Assembly (NCBI GenBank): GCA_030549495.1
Contig: JAUIRK010000266.1
Span: 62,001 to 126,000 of the forward strand
Length of the DNA stretch: 64,000 nt
Source of the DNA: Nectonema munidae
Lineage: Eukaryota; Nematomorpha; Nectonematoida; Nectonematidae
Reading direction: 5' to 3'
Part shown: piece by piece, positions 21,701 through 37,200 of the stretch
Layout of the letters: each line of letters opens with the position of its first letter
Numbering within the stretch: position 1 is the first letter of the stretch
The notes under the pieces: generated by a model
Seen by the model: the letters and a program-made list of their open reading frames with translations, nothing else
Databases searched by the model: none
Told to the model about the DNA's origin: nothing
Program-made: the position numbers and the translations under genes

Positions 21701-24700
21701 TTTATACAGTTTTCTATCTTTCAAAAACTTTAATTTGAAATTTTTTTAGAAGATTGAATTCTTTCAAGAGACATTAATAAAAAATAAAAAAAAAAAAAAA
21801 CAATGTTGTCTCGATCATTATTTATATAGTTTTCTTAACGCCTTCTTTTCATGATGATATACTTGAAACTCATGATTATTTTTCAATGTTATATTTATAC
21901 AGTTTTCTATCTTTCAAAAACTTTAATTTGAAATTTTTTTAGAAGATTGAATTCTTTCAAGAGACATTAATAAAAAATAAATAACGAAAAAAACAATGTT
22001 GTCTCGATCATTATTTATATAGTTTTCTTAACGCCTTCTTTTCATGATGATATACTTGAAACTCATGAGTATTTTTCAATGTTATATTTATACAGTTTTC
22101 TATCTTTCAAAAACTTTAATTTGAAATTTTTTTAGAAGATTGAATTCTTTCAAGAGACATTAATAAAAAATAAATAACGAAAAAAACAATGTTGTCTCGA
22201 TCATTATTTATATAGTTTTCTTAACATCTTCTTTTCATGATGATATACTTGAAACTCATGATTATTTTTCAAAGTTATATTTATACAGTTTTCTATCTTT
22301 CAAAGACTTTAATTTGAAATTTTTTTAGAAGATTGAATTCTTTCAAGAGACATTAATAAAAAATAAATAACGAAAAAAACAATGTTGTCTCGATCATTAT
22401 TTATATAGTTTTCTTAACGCCTTCTTTTCATGATGATATACTTGAAACTCATGAGTATTTTTCAATGTTATATTTATACAGTTTTCTATCTTTCAAAGAC
22501 TTTAATTTGAAATTTTTTTAGAAGATTGAATTCTTTCAAGAGACATTAATAAAAAATAAATAACGAAAAAAACAATGTTGTCTCGATCATTATTTATATA
22601 GTTTTCTTAACGCCTTCTTTTCATGATAATATACTTGAAACTCATGAGTATTTTTCAATGTTATATTTATACAGTTTTCTATCTTTAAATAGCATTAATT
22701 TGAAATTTTTTTAGAAGATTGAATTCTTTCAGGAGACATTAATAAAAAATAAATAACGAAAAAAACAATGTTGTCTCGATCATTAATTATATAGTTTTCT
22801 TAACGCCTTCTTTTCATGATGATATACTTAAAACTCATGATTATTTTTCAATGTTATATTTATACAGTTTTCTATCTTTCAAAATCTTTAATTTAAAATT
22901 TTTTTAGAAGATTGAATTCTTTCAAGAGACATTAATAAAAAATAAATAACGAAAAAAACAATGTTGTCTCGATCATTATTTATATAGTTTTCTTAACGCC
23001 TTCTTTTCATGATGATATACTTGAAACTCATGAGTATTTTTCAATGTTATATTTATACAGTTTTCTATCTTTCAAAAACTTTAATTTAAAATTTTTTTAG
23101 AAGATTGAATTCTTTCAAGAGACATTAATAAAAAATAAATAACGAAAAAAACAATGTTGTCTCGATCATTATTTATATAGTTTTCTTAACGCCTTCTTTT
23201 CATGATGATATACTTGAAACTCATGAGTATTTTTCAATGTTATATTTATACAGTTTTCTATCTTTCAAAGACTTTAATTTGAAATTTTTTTAGAAGATTG
23301 AATTCTTTCAAGAGACATTAATAAAAAATAAATAACGAAAAAAACAATGTTGTCTCGATCATTATTTATATAGTTTTCTTAACGCCTTCTTTTCATGATG
23401 ATATACTTGAAACTCATGATTATTTTTCAATGTTATATTTATACAGTTTTCTATCTTTCAAAGACTTTAATTTGAAATTTTTTTAGAAGATTGAATTCTT
23501 TCAAGAGACATTAATAAAAAATAAATAACGAAAAAAACAATGTTGTCTCGATCATTATTTATATAGTTTTCTTAACGCCTTCTTTTCATGATGATATACT
23601 TGAAACTCATGAGTATTTTTCAATGTTATATTTATACAGTTTTCTATCTTTCAAAAACTTTAATTTGAAATTTTTTTAGAAGATTGAATTCTTTCAAGAG
23701 ACATTAATAAAAAATAAATAACGAAAAAAACAATGTTGTCTCGATCATTATTTATATAGTTTTCTTAACGCCTTCTTTTCATGATGATATACTTGAAACT
23801 CATGATTATTTTTCAATGTTATATTTATACAGTTTTCTATCTTTCAAAAACTTTAATTTGAAATTTTTTTAGAAGATTGAATTCTTTCAAGAGACATTAA
23901 TAAAAAATAAATAACGAAAAAAACAATGTTGTCTCGATCATTATTTATATAGTTTTCTTAACGCCTTCTTTTCATGATGATATACTTGAAACTCATGATT
24001 ATTTTTCAATGTTATATTTATACAGTTTTCTATCTTTCAAAAACTTTAATTTGAAATTTTTTTAGAAGATTGAATTCTTTCAAGAGACATTAATAAAAAA
24101 TAAATAACGAAAAAAACAATGTTGTCTCGATCATTATTTATATAGTTTTCTTAACGCCTTCTTTTCATGATGATATACTTGAAACTCATGAGTATTTTTC
24201 AATGTTATATTTATACAGTTTTCTATCTTTCAAAAACTTTAATTTGAAATTTTTTTAGAAGATTGAATTCTTTCAAGAGACATTAATAAAAAATAAATAA
24301 CGAAAAAAACAATGTTGTCTCGATCATTATTTATATAGTTTTCTTAACGCCTTCTTTTCATGATGATATACTTGAAACTCATGAGTATTTTTCAATGTTA
24401 TATTTATACAGTTTTCTATCTTTCAAAAACTTTAATTTGAAATTTTTTTAGAAGATTGAATTCTTTCAAGAGACATTAATAAAAAATAAATAACGAAAAA
24501 AACAATGTTGTCTCGATCATTATTTATATAGTTTTCTTAACGCCTTCTTTTCATGATGATATACTTGAAACTCATGATTATTTTTCAATGTTATATTTAT
24601 ACAGTTTTCTATCTTTCAAAGACTTTAATTTGAAATTTTTTTAGAAGATTGAATTCTTTCAAGAGACATTAATAAAAAATAAATAACGAAAAAAACAATG

Positions 24701-27700
24701 TTGTCTCGATCATTATTTATATAGTTTTCTTAACGCCTTCTTTTCATGATGATATACTTGAAACTCATGAGTATTTTTCAATGTTATATTTATACAGTTT
24801 TCTATCTTTCAAAAACTTTAATTTGAAATTTTTTTAGAAGATTGAATTCTTTCAAGAGACATTAATAAAAAATAAATAACGAAAAAAACAATGTTGTCTC
24901 GATCATTATTTATATAGTTTTCTTAACGCCTTCTTTTCATGATGATATACTTGAAACTCATGATTATTTTTCAATGTTATATTTATACAGTTTTCTATCT
25001 TTCAAAAACTTTAATTTGAAATTTTTTTAGAAGATTGAATTCTTTCAAGAGACATTAATAAAAAATAAATAACGAAAAAAACAATGTTGTCTCGATCATT
25101 ATTTATATAGTTTTCTTAACGCCTTCTTTTCATGATGATATACTTGAAACTCATGATTATTTTTCAATGTTATATTTATACAGTTTTCTATCTTTCAAAG
25201 ACTTTAATTTGAAATTTTTTTAGAAGATTGAATTCTTTCAAGAGACATTAATAAAAAATAAATAACGAAAAAAACAATGTTGTCTCGATCATTATTTATA
25301 TAGTTTTCTTAACGCCTTCTTTTCATGATGATATACTTGAAACTCATGATTATTTTTCAATGTTATATTTATACAGTTTTCTATCTTTCAAAAACTTTAA
25401 TTTGAAATTTTTTTAGAAGATTGAATTCTTTCAAGAGACATTAATAAAAAATAAATAACGAAAAAAACAATGTTGTCTCGATCATTATTTATATAGTTTT
25501 CTTAACGCCTTCTTTTCATGATGATATACTTGAAACTCATGATTATTTTTCAATGTTATATTTATACAGTTTTCTATCTTTCAAAGACTTTAATTTGAAA
25601 TTTTTTTAGAAGATTGAATTCTTTCAAGAGACATTAATAAAAAATAAATAACGAAAAAAACAATGTTGTCTCGATCATTATTTATATAGTTTTCTTAACG
25701 CCTTCTTTTCATGATGATATACTTGAAACTCATGAGTATTTTTCAATGTTATATTTATACAGTTTTCTATCTTTAAATAACATTAATTTGAAATTTTTTT
25801 AGAAGATTGAATTCTTTCAGGAGACATTAATAAAAAATAAATAAAAAACGAAAAAAACAATGTTGTCTCGATCATTATTTATATAGTTTTCTTAACGCCT
25901 TCTTTTCATGATGATATACTTGAAACTCATGATTATTTTTCAATGTTATATTTATACAGTTTTCTATCTTTCAAAAACTTTAATTTGAAATTTTTTTAGA
26001 AGATTGAATTCTTTCAAGAGACATTAATAAAAAATAAATAACGAAAAAAACAATGTTGTCTCGATCATTATTTATATAGTTTTCTTAACGCCTTCTTTTC
26101 ATGATGATATACTTGAAACTCATGATTATTTTTCAATGTTATATTTATACAGTTTTCTATCTTTCAAAGACTTTAATTTGAAATTTTTTTAGAAGATTGA
26201 ATTCTTTCAAGAGACATTAATAAAAAATAAATAACGAAAAAAACAATGTTGTCTCGATCATTATTTATATAGTTTTCTTAACGCCTTCTTTTCATGATGA
26301 TATACTTGAAACTCATGATTATTTTTCAATGTTATATTTATACAGTTTTCTATCTTTCAAAAACTTTAATTTGAAATTTTTTTAGAAGATTGAATTCTTT
26401 CAAGAGACATTAATAAAAAATAAATAACGAAAAAAACAATGTTGTCTCGATCATTATTTATATAGTTTTCTTAACGCCTTCTTTTCATGATGATATACTT
26501 GAAACTCATGATTATTTTTCAATGTTATATTTATACAGTTTTCTATCTTTCAAAACTTTAATTTGAAATTTTTTTAGAAGATTGAATTCTTTCAAGAGAC
26601 ATTAATAAAAAATAAATAACGAAAAAAACAATGTTGTCTCGATCATTATTTATATAGTTTTCTTAACGCCTTCTTTTCATGATGATATACTTGAAACTCA
26701 TGAGTATTTTTCAAAGTTATATTTATACAGTTTTCTATCTTTCAAAGACTTTAATTTGAAATTTTTTTAGAAGATTGAATTCTTTCAAGAGACATTAATA
26801 AAAAATAAATAACGAAAAAAACAATGTTGTCTCGATCATTATTTATATAGTTTTCTTAACGCCTTCTTTTCATGATGATATACTTGAAACTCATGATTAT
26901 TTTTCAATGTTATATTTATACAGTTTTCTATCTTTCAAAAACTTTAATTTGAAATTTTTTTAGAAGATTGAATTCTTTCAAGAGACATTAATAAAAAATA
27001 AATAACGAAAAAAACAATGTTGTCTCGATCATTATTTATATAGTTTTCTTAACGCCTTCTTTTCATGATGATATACTTGAAACTCATGATTATTTTTCAA
27101 TGTTATATTTATACAGTTTTCTATCTTTCAAAAACTTTAATTTGAAATTTTTTTAGAAGATTGAATTCTTTCAAGAGACATTAATAAAAAATAAATAACG
27201 AAAAAAACAATGTTGTCTCGATCATTATTTATATAGTTTTCTTAACGCCTTCTTTTCATGATGATATACTTGAAACTCATGAGTATTTTTCAATGTTATA
27301 TTTATACAGTTTTCTATCTTTCAAAAACTTTAATTTGAAATTTTTTTAGAAGATTGAATTCTTTCAAGAGACATTAATAAAAAATAAATAACGAAAAAAA
27401 CAATGTTGTCTCGATCATTATTTATATAGTTTTCTTAACGCCTTCTTTTCATGATGATATACTTGAAACTCATGATTATTTTTCAATGTTATATTTATAC
27501 AGTTTTCTATCTTTCAAAAACTTTAATTTGAAATTTTTTTAGAAGATTGAATTCTTTCAAGAGACATTAATAAAAAATAAATAACGAAAAAAACAATGTT
27601 GTCTCGATCATTATTTATATAGTTTTCTTAACGCCTTCTTTTCATGATGATATACTTGAAACTCATGATTATTTTTCAATGTTATATTTATACAGTTTTC

Positions 27701-28229
27701 TATCTTTCAAAAACTTTAATTTGAAATTTTTTTAGAAGATTGAATTCTTTCAAGAGACATTAATAAAAAATAAATAACGAAAAAAACAATGTTGTCTCGA
27801 TCATTATTTATATAGTTTTCTTAACGCCTTCTTTTCATGATGATATACTTGAAACTCATGATTATTTTTCAATGTTATATTTATACAGTTTTCTATCTTT
27901 CAAAGACTTTAATTTGAAATTTTTTTAGAAGATTGAATTCTTTCAAGAGACATTAATAAAAAATAAATAACGAAAAAAACAATGTTGTCTCGATCATTAT
28001 TTATATAGTTTTCTTAACGCCTTCTTTTCATGATGATATACTTGAAACTCATGATTATTTTTCAATGTTATATTTATACAGTTTTCTATCTTTCAAAAAC
28101 TTTAATTTGAAATTTTTTATAGGAAGATTGAATTCTTTCAAGAGACATTAATAAAAAATAAATAACGAAAAAAACAATGTTGTCTCGATCATTATTTATA
28201 TAGTTTTCTTAACGCCTTTTTTTTCATGA
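15783..28229 (+). repeat. 193-bp satellite array, forward half
   Basis: The array is head to tail with a period of 193 bp (measured between successive AACGCCTTCTT blocks at 23,767, 23,960 and 24,153), roughly 60 units from span over period. Each unit contains GTTGTCTCGATCATT, TTAACGCCTTCTTTTCATGA, CATGATTATTTTTCAATG, TTAGAAGATTGAATTC and TTAATAAAAAATAAATAA. The common variants (GAGTATT versus GATTATT; AAAGAC versus AAAAAC; CTTTAAATAACATT) recur in mixed order. The last of these includes an AATAAA poly(A) signal, followed by a GT-rich TGTTGTCT. The outermost units (about 16,060-16,850) are a 154-bp short form; the inner ones are very uniform. No coding capacity is evident. Confidence 0.97.
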
Positions 28230-31200
28230 CTTGAAAAATTAATAAAAAAATTTCAATTTAAAGTTTTCTTTGAAAGATAGAAAACTGTATAAATATAACA
28301 TTGAAAAATAATCATGAGTTTCAAGTATATCATCATGAAAAGAAGGCGTTAAGAAAATATATAAATAATGATCGAGACAACATTGTTTTTTTCGTTATTT
28401 ATTTTTTATTAATGTCTCTTGAAAGAATTCAATCTTCTAAAAAAATTTCAAATTAAAGTTTTTGAAAGATAGAAAACTGTATAAATATAACATTGAAAAA
28501 TAATCATGAGTTTCAAGTATATCATCATGAAAAGAAGGCGTTAAGAAAACTATATAAATAATGATCGAGACAACATTGTTTTTTTTTTCGTTATTTATTT
28601 TTTATTAATGTCTCTTGAAAGAATTCAATCTTCTAAAAAAATTTCAAATTAAAGTTTTTGAAAGATAGAAAACTGTATAAATATAACATTGAAAAATAAT
28701 CATGAGTTTCAAGTATATCATCATGAAAAGAAGGCGTTAAGAAAACTATATAAATAATGATCGAGACAACATTGTTTTTTTCGTTATTTATTTTTTATTA
28801 ATGTCTCTTGAAAGAATTCAATCTTCTAAAAAAATTTCAAATTAAAGTTTTTGAAAGATAGAAAACTGTATAAATATAACATTGAAAAATAATCATGAGT
28901 TTCAAGTATATCATCATGAAAAGAAGGCGTTAAGAAAACTATATAAATAATGATCGAGACAACATTGTTTTTTTTTCGTTATTTATTTTTTATTAATGTC
29001 TCTTGAAAGAATTCAATCTTCTAAAAAAATTTCAAATTAAAGTTTTTGAAAGATAGAAAACTGTATAAATAAAAATAATCATGAGTTTCAAGTATATCAT
29101 CATGAAAAGAAGGCGTTAAGAAAACTATATAAATAATGATCGAGACAACATTGTTTTTTCGTTATTTATTTTTTATTAATGTCTCTTGAAAGAATTCAAT
29201 CTTCTAAAAAAAATTTCAAATTAAAGTTTTTGAAAGATAGAAAACTGTATAAATATAACATTGAAAAATAATCATGAGTTTCAAGTATATTATCATGAAA
29301 AGAAGGCGTTAAGAAAACTATATAAATAATGATCGAGACAACATTTTTTCGTTTTTTATTTATTTTTTATTAATGTCTCCTGAAAGAATTCAATCTTCTA
29401 AAAAAATTTCAAATTAAAGTTCTTTGAAAGATAGAAAACTGTATAAATATAACATTGAAAAATACTCATGAGTTTCAAGTATATCATCATGAAAAGAAGG
29501 CGTTAAGAAAACTATATAAATAATGATCGAGACAACATTGTTTTTTTCGTTATTTATTTTTTATTAATGTCTCTTGAAAGAATTCAATCTTCTAAAAAAA
29601 TTTCAAATTAAAGTTTTTGAAAGATAGAAAACTGTATAAATATAACATTGAAAAATAATCATGAGTTTCATGTATAAAATGAAAAGAAGCGTTAAGAAAA
29701 CTATATAAATAATGATCGAGACAACATTGTTTTTTTCGTTATTTATTTTTTATTAATGTCTCTTGAAAGAATTCAATCTTCTAAAAAAATTTCAAATTAA
29801 AGTTTTTGAAAGATAGAAAACTGTATAAATATAACATTGAAAAATAATCATGAGTTTCAAGTATATCATCATGAAAAGAAGGCGTTAAGAAAACTATATA
29901 AATAATGATCGAGACAACATTGTTTTTTTCGTTATTTATTTTTTATTAATGTCTCTTGAAAGAATTCAATCTTCTAAAAAAATTTCAAATTAAAGTTTTT
30001 GAAAGATAGAAAACTGTATAAATATAACATTGAAAAATAATCATGAGTTTCAAGTATATCATCATGAAAAGAAGGCGTTAAGAAAACTATATAAATAATG
30101 ATCGAGACAACATTGTTTTTTTCGTTATTTATTTTTTATTAATGTCTCTTGAAAGAATTCAATCTTCTAAAAAAAAATTTCAAATTAAAGTTTTGAAAGA
30201 TAGAAAACTGTATAAATATAACATTGAAAAATAATCATGAGTTTCAAGTATATCATCATGAAAAGAAGGCGTTAAGAAAACTATATAAATAATGATCGAG
30301 ACAACATTGTTTTTTTCGTTATTTATTTTTTTATTAATGTCTCTTGAAAGAATTCAATCTTCTAAAAAAATTTCAAATTAAAGTTTTTGAAAGATAGAAA
30401 ACTGTATAAATATAACATTGAAAAATAATCATGAGTTTCAAGTATATCATCATGAAAAGAAGGCGTTAAGAAAACTATATAAATAATGATCGAGACAACA
30501 TTGTTTTTTTCGTTATTTATTTTTTATTAATGTCTCTTGAAAGAATTCAATCTTCTAAAAAAATTTCAAATTAAAGTTTTTGAAAGATAGAAAACTGTAT
30601 AAATATAACATTGAAAAATAATCATGAGTTTCAAGTATATCATCATGAAAAGAAGGCGTTAAGAAAACTATATAAATAATGATCGAGACAACATTGTTTT
30701 TTTCGTTATTTATTTTTTATTAATGTCTCTTGAAAGAATTCAATCTTCTAAAAAAATTTCAAATTAAAGTTTTTGAAAGATAGAAAACTGTATAAATATA
30801 ACATTGAAAAATACTCATGAGTTTCAAGTATATCATCATGAAAAGAAGGCGTTAAGAAAACTATATAAATAATGATCGAGACAACATTGTTTTTTTCGTT
30901 ATTTATTTTTTATTAATGTCTCTTGAAAGAATTCAATCTTCTAAAAAAATTTCAAATTAAAGTTTTTGAAAGATAGAAAACTGTATAAATATAACATTGA
31001 AAAATAATCATGAGTTTCAAGTATATCATCATGAAAAGAAGGCGTTAAGAAAACTATATAAATAATGATCGAGACAACATTGTTTTTTTCGTTATTTATT
31101 TTTTATTAATGTCTCTTGAAAGAATTCAATCTTCTAAAAAAATTTCAAATTAAAGTTTTTGAAAGATAGAAAACTGTATAAATATAACATTGAAAAATAA

Positions 31201-34200
31201 TCATGAGTTTAAGATATATCATGAAAAGAAGGCGTTAAGAAAACTATATAAATAATGATCGAGACAACATTGTTTTTTTTTCGTTATTTATTTTTTATTA
31301 ATGTCTCTTGAAAGAATTCAATCTTCTAAAAAAATTTCAAATTAAAGTTTTTGAAAGATAGAAAACTGTATAAATATAACATTGAAAAATAATCATGAGT
31401 TTCAAGTATATCATCATGAAAAGAAGGCGTTAAGAAAACTATATAAATAATGATCGAGACAACATTGTTTTTTTCGTTATTTATTTTTTATTAATGTCTC
31501 TTGAAAGAATTCAATCTTCTAAAAAAATTTCAAATTAAAGTTTTTGAAAGATAGAAAACTGTATAAATATAACATTGAAAAATAATCATGAGTTTCAAGT
31601 ATATCATCATGAAAAGAAGGCGTTAAGAAAACTATATAAATAATGATCGAGACAACATTGTTTTTTTTTCGTTATTTATTTTTTATTAATGTCTCTTGAA
31701 AGAATTCAATCTTCTAAAAAAATTTCAAATTAAAGTTTTTGAAAGATAGAAAACTGTATAAATATAACATTGAAAAATAATCATGAGTTTCAAGTATATC
31801 ATCATGAAAAGAAGGCGTTAAGAAAACTATATAAATAATGATCGAGACAACATTGTTTTTTTCGTTATTTATTTTTTATTAATGTCTCTTGAAAGAATTC
31901 AATCTTCTAAAAAAATTTCAAATTAAAGTTTTTGAAAGATAGAAAACTGTATAAATATAACATTGAAAAATAATCATGAGTTTCAAGTATATCATCATGA
32001 AAAGAAGGCGTTAAGAAAACTATATAAATAATGATCGAGACAACATTGTTTTTTTCGTTATTTATTTTTTATTAATGTCTCTTGAAAGAATTCAATCTTC
32101 TAAAAAAATTTCAAATTAAAGTTTTTGAAAGATAGAAAACTGTATAAATATAACATTGAAAAATAATCATGAGTTTCAAGTATATCATCATGAAAAGAAG
32201 GCGTTAAGAAAACTATATAAATAATGATCGAGACAACATTGTTTTTTTCGTTATTTATTTTTTATTAATGTCTCTTGAAAGAATTCAATCTTCTAAAAAA
32301 ATTTCAAATTAAAGTTTTTGAAAGATAGAAAACTGTATAAATATAACATTGAAAAATAATCATGAGTTTCAAGTATATCATCATGAAAAGAAGGCGTTAA
32401 GAAAACTATATAAATAATGATCGAGACAACATTGTTTTTTTCGTTTATTTATTTTTTATTAATGTCTCTTGAAAGAATTCAATCTTCTAAAAAAATTTCA
32501 AATTAAAGTTTTTGAAAGATAGAAAACTGTATAAATATAACATTGAAAAATAATCATGAGTTTCAAGTATATCATCATGAAAAGAAGGCGTTAAGAAAAC
32601 TATATAAATAATGATCGAGACAACATTGTTTTTTTTTTCGTTATTTATTTTTTATTAATGTCTCTTGAAAGAATTCAATCTTCTAAAAAAATTTCAAATT
32701 AAAGTTTTTGAAAGATAGAAAACTGTATAAATATAACATTGAAAAATAATCATGAGTTTCAAGTATATCATCATGAAAAGAAGGCGTTAAGAAAACTATA
32801 TAAATAATGATCGAGACAACATTGTTTTTTTCGTTATTTATTTTTTATTAATGTCTCTTGAAAGAATTCAATCTTCTAAAAAAATTTCAAATTAAAGTTT
32901 TTGAAAGATAGAAAACTGTATAAATATAACATTGAAAAATAATCATGAGTTTCAAGTATATCATCATGAAAAGAAGGCGTTAAGAAAACTATATAAATAA
33001 TGATCGAGACAACATTGTTTTTTTCGTTATTTATTTTTTATTAATGTCTCCTGAAAGAATTCAATCTTCTAAAAAAATTTCAAATTAAAGTTTTGAAAAA
33101 TAGAAAACTGTATAAATATAACATTGAAAAATACTCATGAGTTTCAAGTATATCATCATGAAAAGAAGGCGTTAAGAAAACTATATAAATAATGATCGAG
33201 ACAACATTGTTTTTTTCGTTATTTATTTTTTATTAATGTCTCTTGAAAGAATTCAATCTTCTAAAAAAATTTCAAATTAAAGTTTTTGAAAGATAGAAAA
33301 CTGTATAAATATAACATTGAAAAATAATCATGAGTTTCAAGTATATCATCATGAAAAGAAGGCGTTAAGAAAAACTATATAAATAATGATCGAGACAACA
33401 TTGTTTTTTTCGTTATTTATTTTTTATTAATGTCTCCTGAAAGAATTCAATCTTCTAAAAAAATTTCAAATTAAAGTTATTTAAAGATAGAAAACTGTAT
33501 AAATATAACATTGAAAAATAATCATGAGTTTCAAGTATATCATCATGAAAAGAAGGCGTTAAGAAAACTATATAAATAATGATCGAGACAACATTGTTTT
33601 TTTCGTTATTTATTTTTTATTAATGTCTCTTGAAAGAATTCAATCTTCTAAAAAAATTTCAAATTAAAGTCTTTGAAAGATAGAAAACTGTATAAATATA
33701 ACATTGAAAAATAATCATGAGTTTCAAGTATATCATCATGAAAAGAAGGCGTTAAGAAAACTATATAAATAATGATCGAGACAACATTGTTTTTTTCGTT
33801 ATTTATTTTTTATTAATGTCTCTTGAAAGAATTCAATCTTCTAAAAAAATTTCAAATTAAAGTTTTTGAAAGATAGAAAACTGTATAAATATAACATTGA
33901 AAAATAATCATGAGTTTCAAGTATATCATCATGAAAAGAAGGCGTTAAGAAAACTATATAAATAATGATCGAGACAACATTGTTTTTTTCGTTATTTATT
34001 TTTTATTAATGTCTCTTGAAAGAATTCAATCTTCTAAAAAAATTTCAAATTAAAGTTTTTGAAAGATAGAAAACTGTATAAATATAACATTGAAAAATAC
34101 TCATGAGTTTCAAGTATATCATCATGAAAAGAAGGCGTTAAGAAAACTATATAAATAATGATCGAGACAACATTGTTTTTTTCGTTATTTATTTTTTATT

Positions 34201-37200
34201 AATGTCTCTTGAAAGAATTCAATCTTCTAAAAAAATTTCAAATTAAAGTTTTTGAAAGATAGAAAACTGTATAAATATAACATTGAAAAATAATCATGAG
34301 TTTCAAGTATATCATCATGAAAAAGAAGGCGTTAAGAAAACTATATAAATAATGATCGAGACAACATTGTTTTTTTCGTTATTTATTTTTTATTAATGTC
34401 TCTTGAAAGAATTCAATCTTCTAAAAAAATTTCAAATTAAAGTTTTTGAAAGATAGAAAACTGTATAAATATAACATTGAAAAATAATCATGAGTTTCAA
34501 GTATATCATCATGAAAAGAAGGCGTTAAGAAAACTATATAAATAATGATCGAGACAACATTGTTTTTTTCGTTATTTATTTTTTATTAATGTCTCTTGAA
34601 AGAATTCAATCTTCTAAAAAAATTTCAAATTAAAGTTTTTGAAAGATAGAAAACTGTATAAATATAACATTGAAAAATAATCATGAGTTTCAAGTATATC
34701 ATCATGAAAAGAAGGCGTTAAGAAAACTATATAAATAATGATCGAGACAACATTGTTTTTTTCGTTATTTATTTTTTATTAATGTCTCTTGAAAGAATTC
34801 AATCTTCTAAAAAAATTTCAAATTAAAGTTTTTGAAAGATAGAAAACTGTATAAATATAACATTGAAAAATAATCATGAGTTTCAAGTATATCATCATGA
34901 AAAGAAGGCGTTAAGAAAACTATATAAATAATGATCGAGACAACATTGTTTTTTTCGTTTTATTTATTTTTTATTAATGTCTCTTGAAAGAATTCAATCT
35001 TCTAAAAAAATTTCAAATTAAAGTTTTTGAAAGATAGAAAACTGTATAAATATAACATTGAAAAATACTCATGAGTTTCAAGTATATCATCATGAAAAGA
35101 AGGCGTTAAGAAAACTATATAAATAATGATCGAGACAACATTGTTTTTTTCGTTATTTATTTTTTATTAATGTCTCTTGAAAGAATTCAATCTTCTAAAA
35201 AATTTCAAATTAAAGTTTTTGAAAGATAGAAAACTGTATAAATATAACATTGAAAAATACTCATGAGTTTCAAGTATATCATCATGAAAAGAAGGCGTTA
35301 AGAAAACTATATAAATAATGATCGAGACAACATTGTTTTTTTCGTTATTTATTTTTTATTAATGTCTCTTGAAAGAATTCAATCTTCTAAAAAAATTTCA
35401 AATTAAAGTCTTTGAAAGATAGAAAACTGTATAAATATAACTTTGAAAAATAATCATGAGTTTCAAGTATATCATCATGAAAAGAAGACGTTAAGAAAAC
35501 TATATAAATAATGATCGAGACAACATTGTTTTTTTCGTTATTTATTTTTTATTAATGTCTCTTGAAAGAATTCAATCTTCTAAAAAATTTCAAATTAAAG
35601 TTTTTGAAAGATAGAAAACTGTATAAATATAACATTGAAAAATAATCATGAGTTTCAAGTATATCATCATGAAAAGAAGGCGTTAAGAAAACTATATAAA
35701 TAATGATCGAGACAACATTGTTTTTTTCGTTATTTATTTTTTATTAATGTCTCTTGAAAGAATTCAATCTTCTGAAAAAATTTCAAATTAAAGTCTTTGA
35801 AAGATAGAAAACTGTATAAATATAACATTGAAAAATACTCATGAGTTTCAAGTATATCATCATGAAAAGAAGGCGTTAAGAAAACTATATAAATAATGAT
35901 CGAGACAACATTGTTTTTTTCGTTATTTATTTTTTATTAATGTCTCTTGAAAGAATTCAATCTTCTAAAAAAATTTCAAATTAAAGTCTTTGAAAGATAG
36001 AAAACTGTATAAATATAACTTTGAAAAATAATCATGAGTTTCAAGTATATCATCATGAAAAGAAGGCGTTAAGGAAACTATATAAATAATGATCGAGACA
36101 ACATTGTTTTTTTCGTTATTTATTTTTTATTAATGTCACTTGAAAGAATTCAATCTTCTAAAAAATTTCAAATTAAAGTTTTTGAAAGATAGAAAACTGT
36201 ATAAATATAACATTGAAAAATAATCATGAGTTTCAAGTATATTATCATGAAAAGAAGGCGTTAAGAAAACTATATAAATAATGATCGAGACAACATTGTT
36301 TTTTTCGTTATTTATTTTTTATTAATGTCTCTTGAAAGAATTCAATCTTCTAAAAAAATTTCAAATTAAAGTTTTTGAAAGATAGAAAACTGTATAAATA
36401 TAACATTGAAAAATAATCATGAGTTTCAAGTATATTATCATGAAAAGAAGGCGTTAAGAAAACTATATAAATAATGATCGAGACAACATTGTTTTTTTCG
36501 TTATTTATTTTTTATTAATGTCTCTTGAAAGAATTCAATCTTCTAAAAAAATTTCAAATTAAAGTTTTGAAAGATAGAAAACTGTATAAATATAACATTG
36601 AAAAATAATCATGAGTTTCAAGTATATCATCATGAAAAGAAGGCGTTAAGAAAACTATATAAATAATGATCGAGACAACATTGTTTTTTTCGTTTTTTTA
36701 TTTTTTTTATTAATGTCTCTTGAAAGAATTCAATCTTCTAAAAAAATTTCAAATTAAAGTTTTTGAAAGATAGAAAACTGTATAAATATAACATTGAAAA
36801 ATAATCATGAGTTTCAAGTATATCATCATGAAAAGAAGGCGTTAAGAAAACTATATAAATAATGATCGAGACAACATTGTTTTTTTCGTTATTTATTTTT
36901 TATTAATGTCTCTTGAAAGAATTCAATCTTCTAAAAAAATTTCAAATTAAAGTTTTTGAAAGATAGAAAACTGTATAAATATAACATTGAAAAATAATCA
37001 TGAGTTTCAAGTATATCATCATGAAAAGAAGGCGTTAAGAAAACTATATAAATAATGATCGAGACAACATTGTTTTTTTCGTTATTTATTTTTTATTAAT
37101 GTCACTTGAAAGAATTCAATCTTCAAAAAAAATTTCAAATTAAAGTTTTTCAAAGATAGAAAACTGTATAAATATAACATTGAAAAATAATCATGAGTTT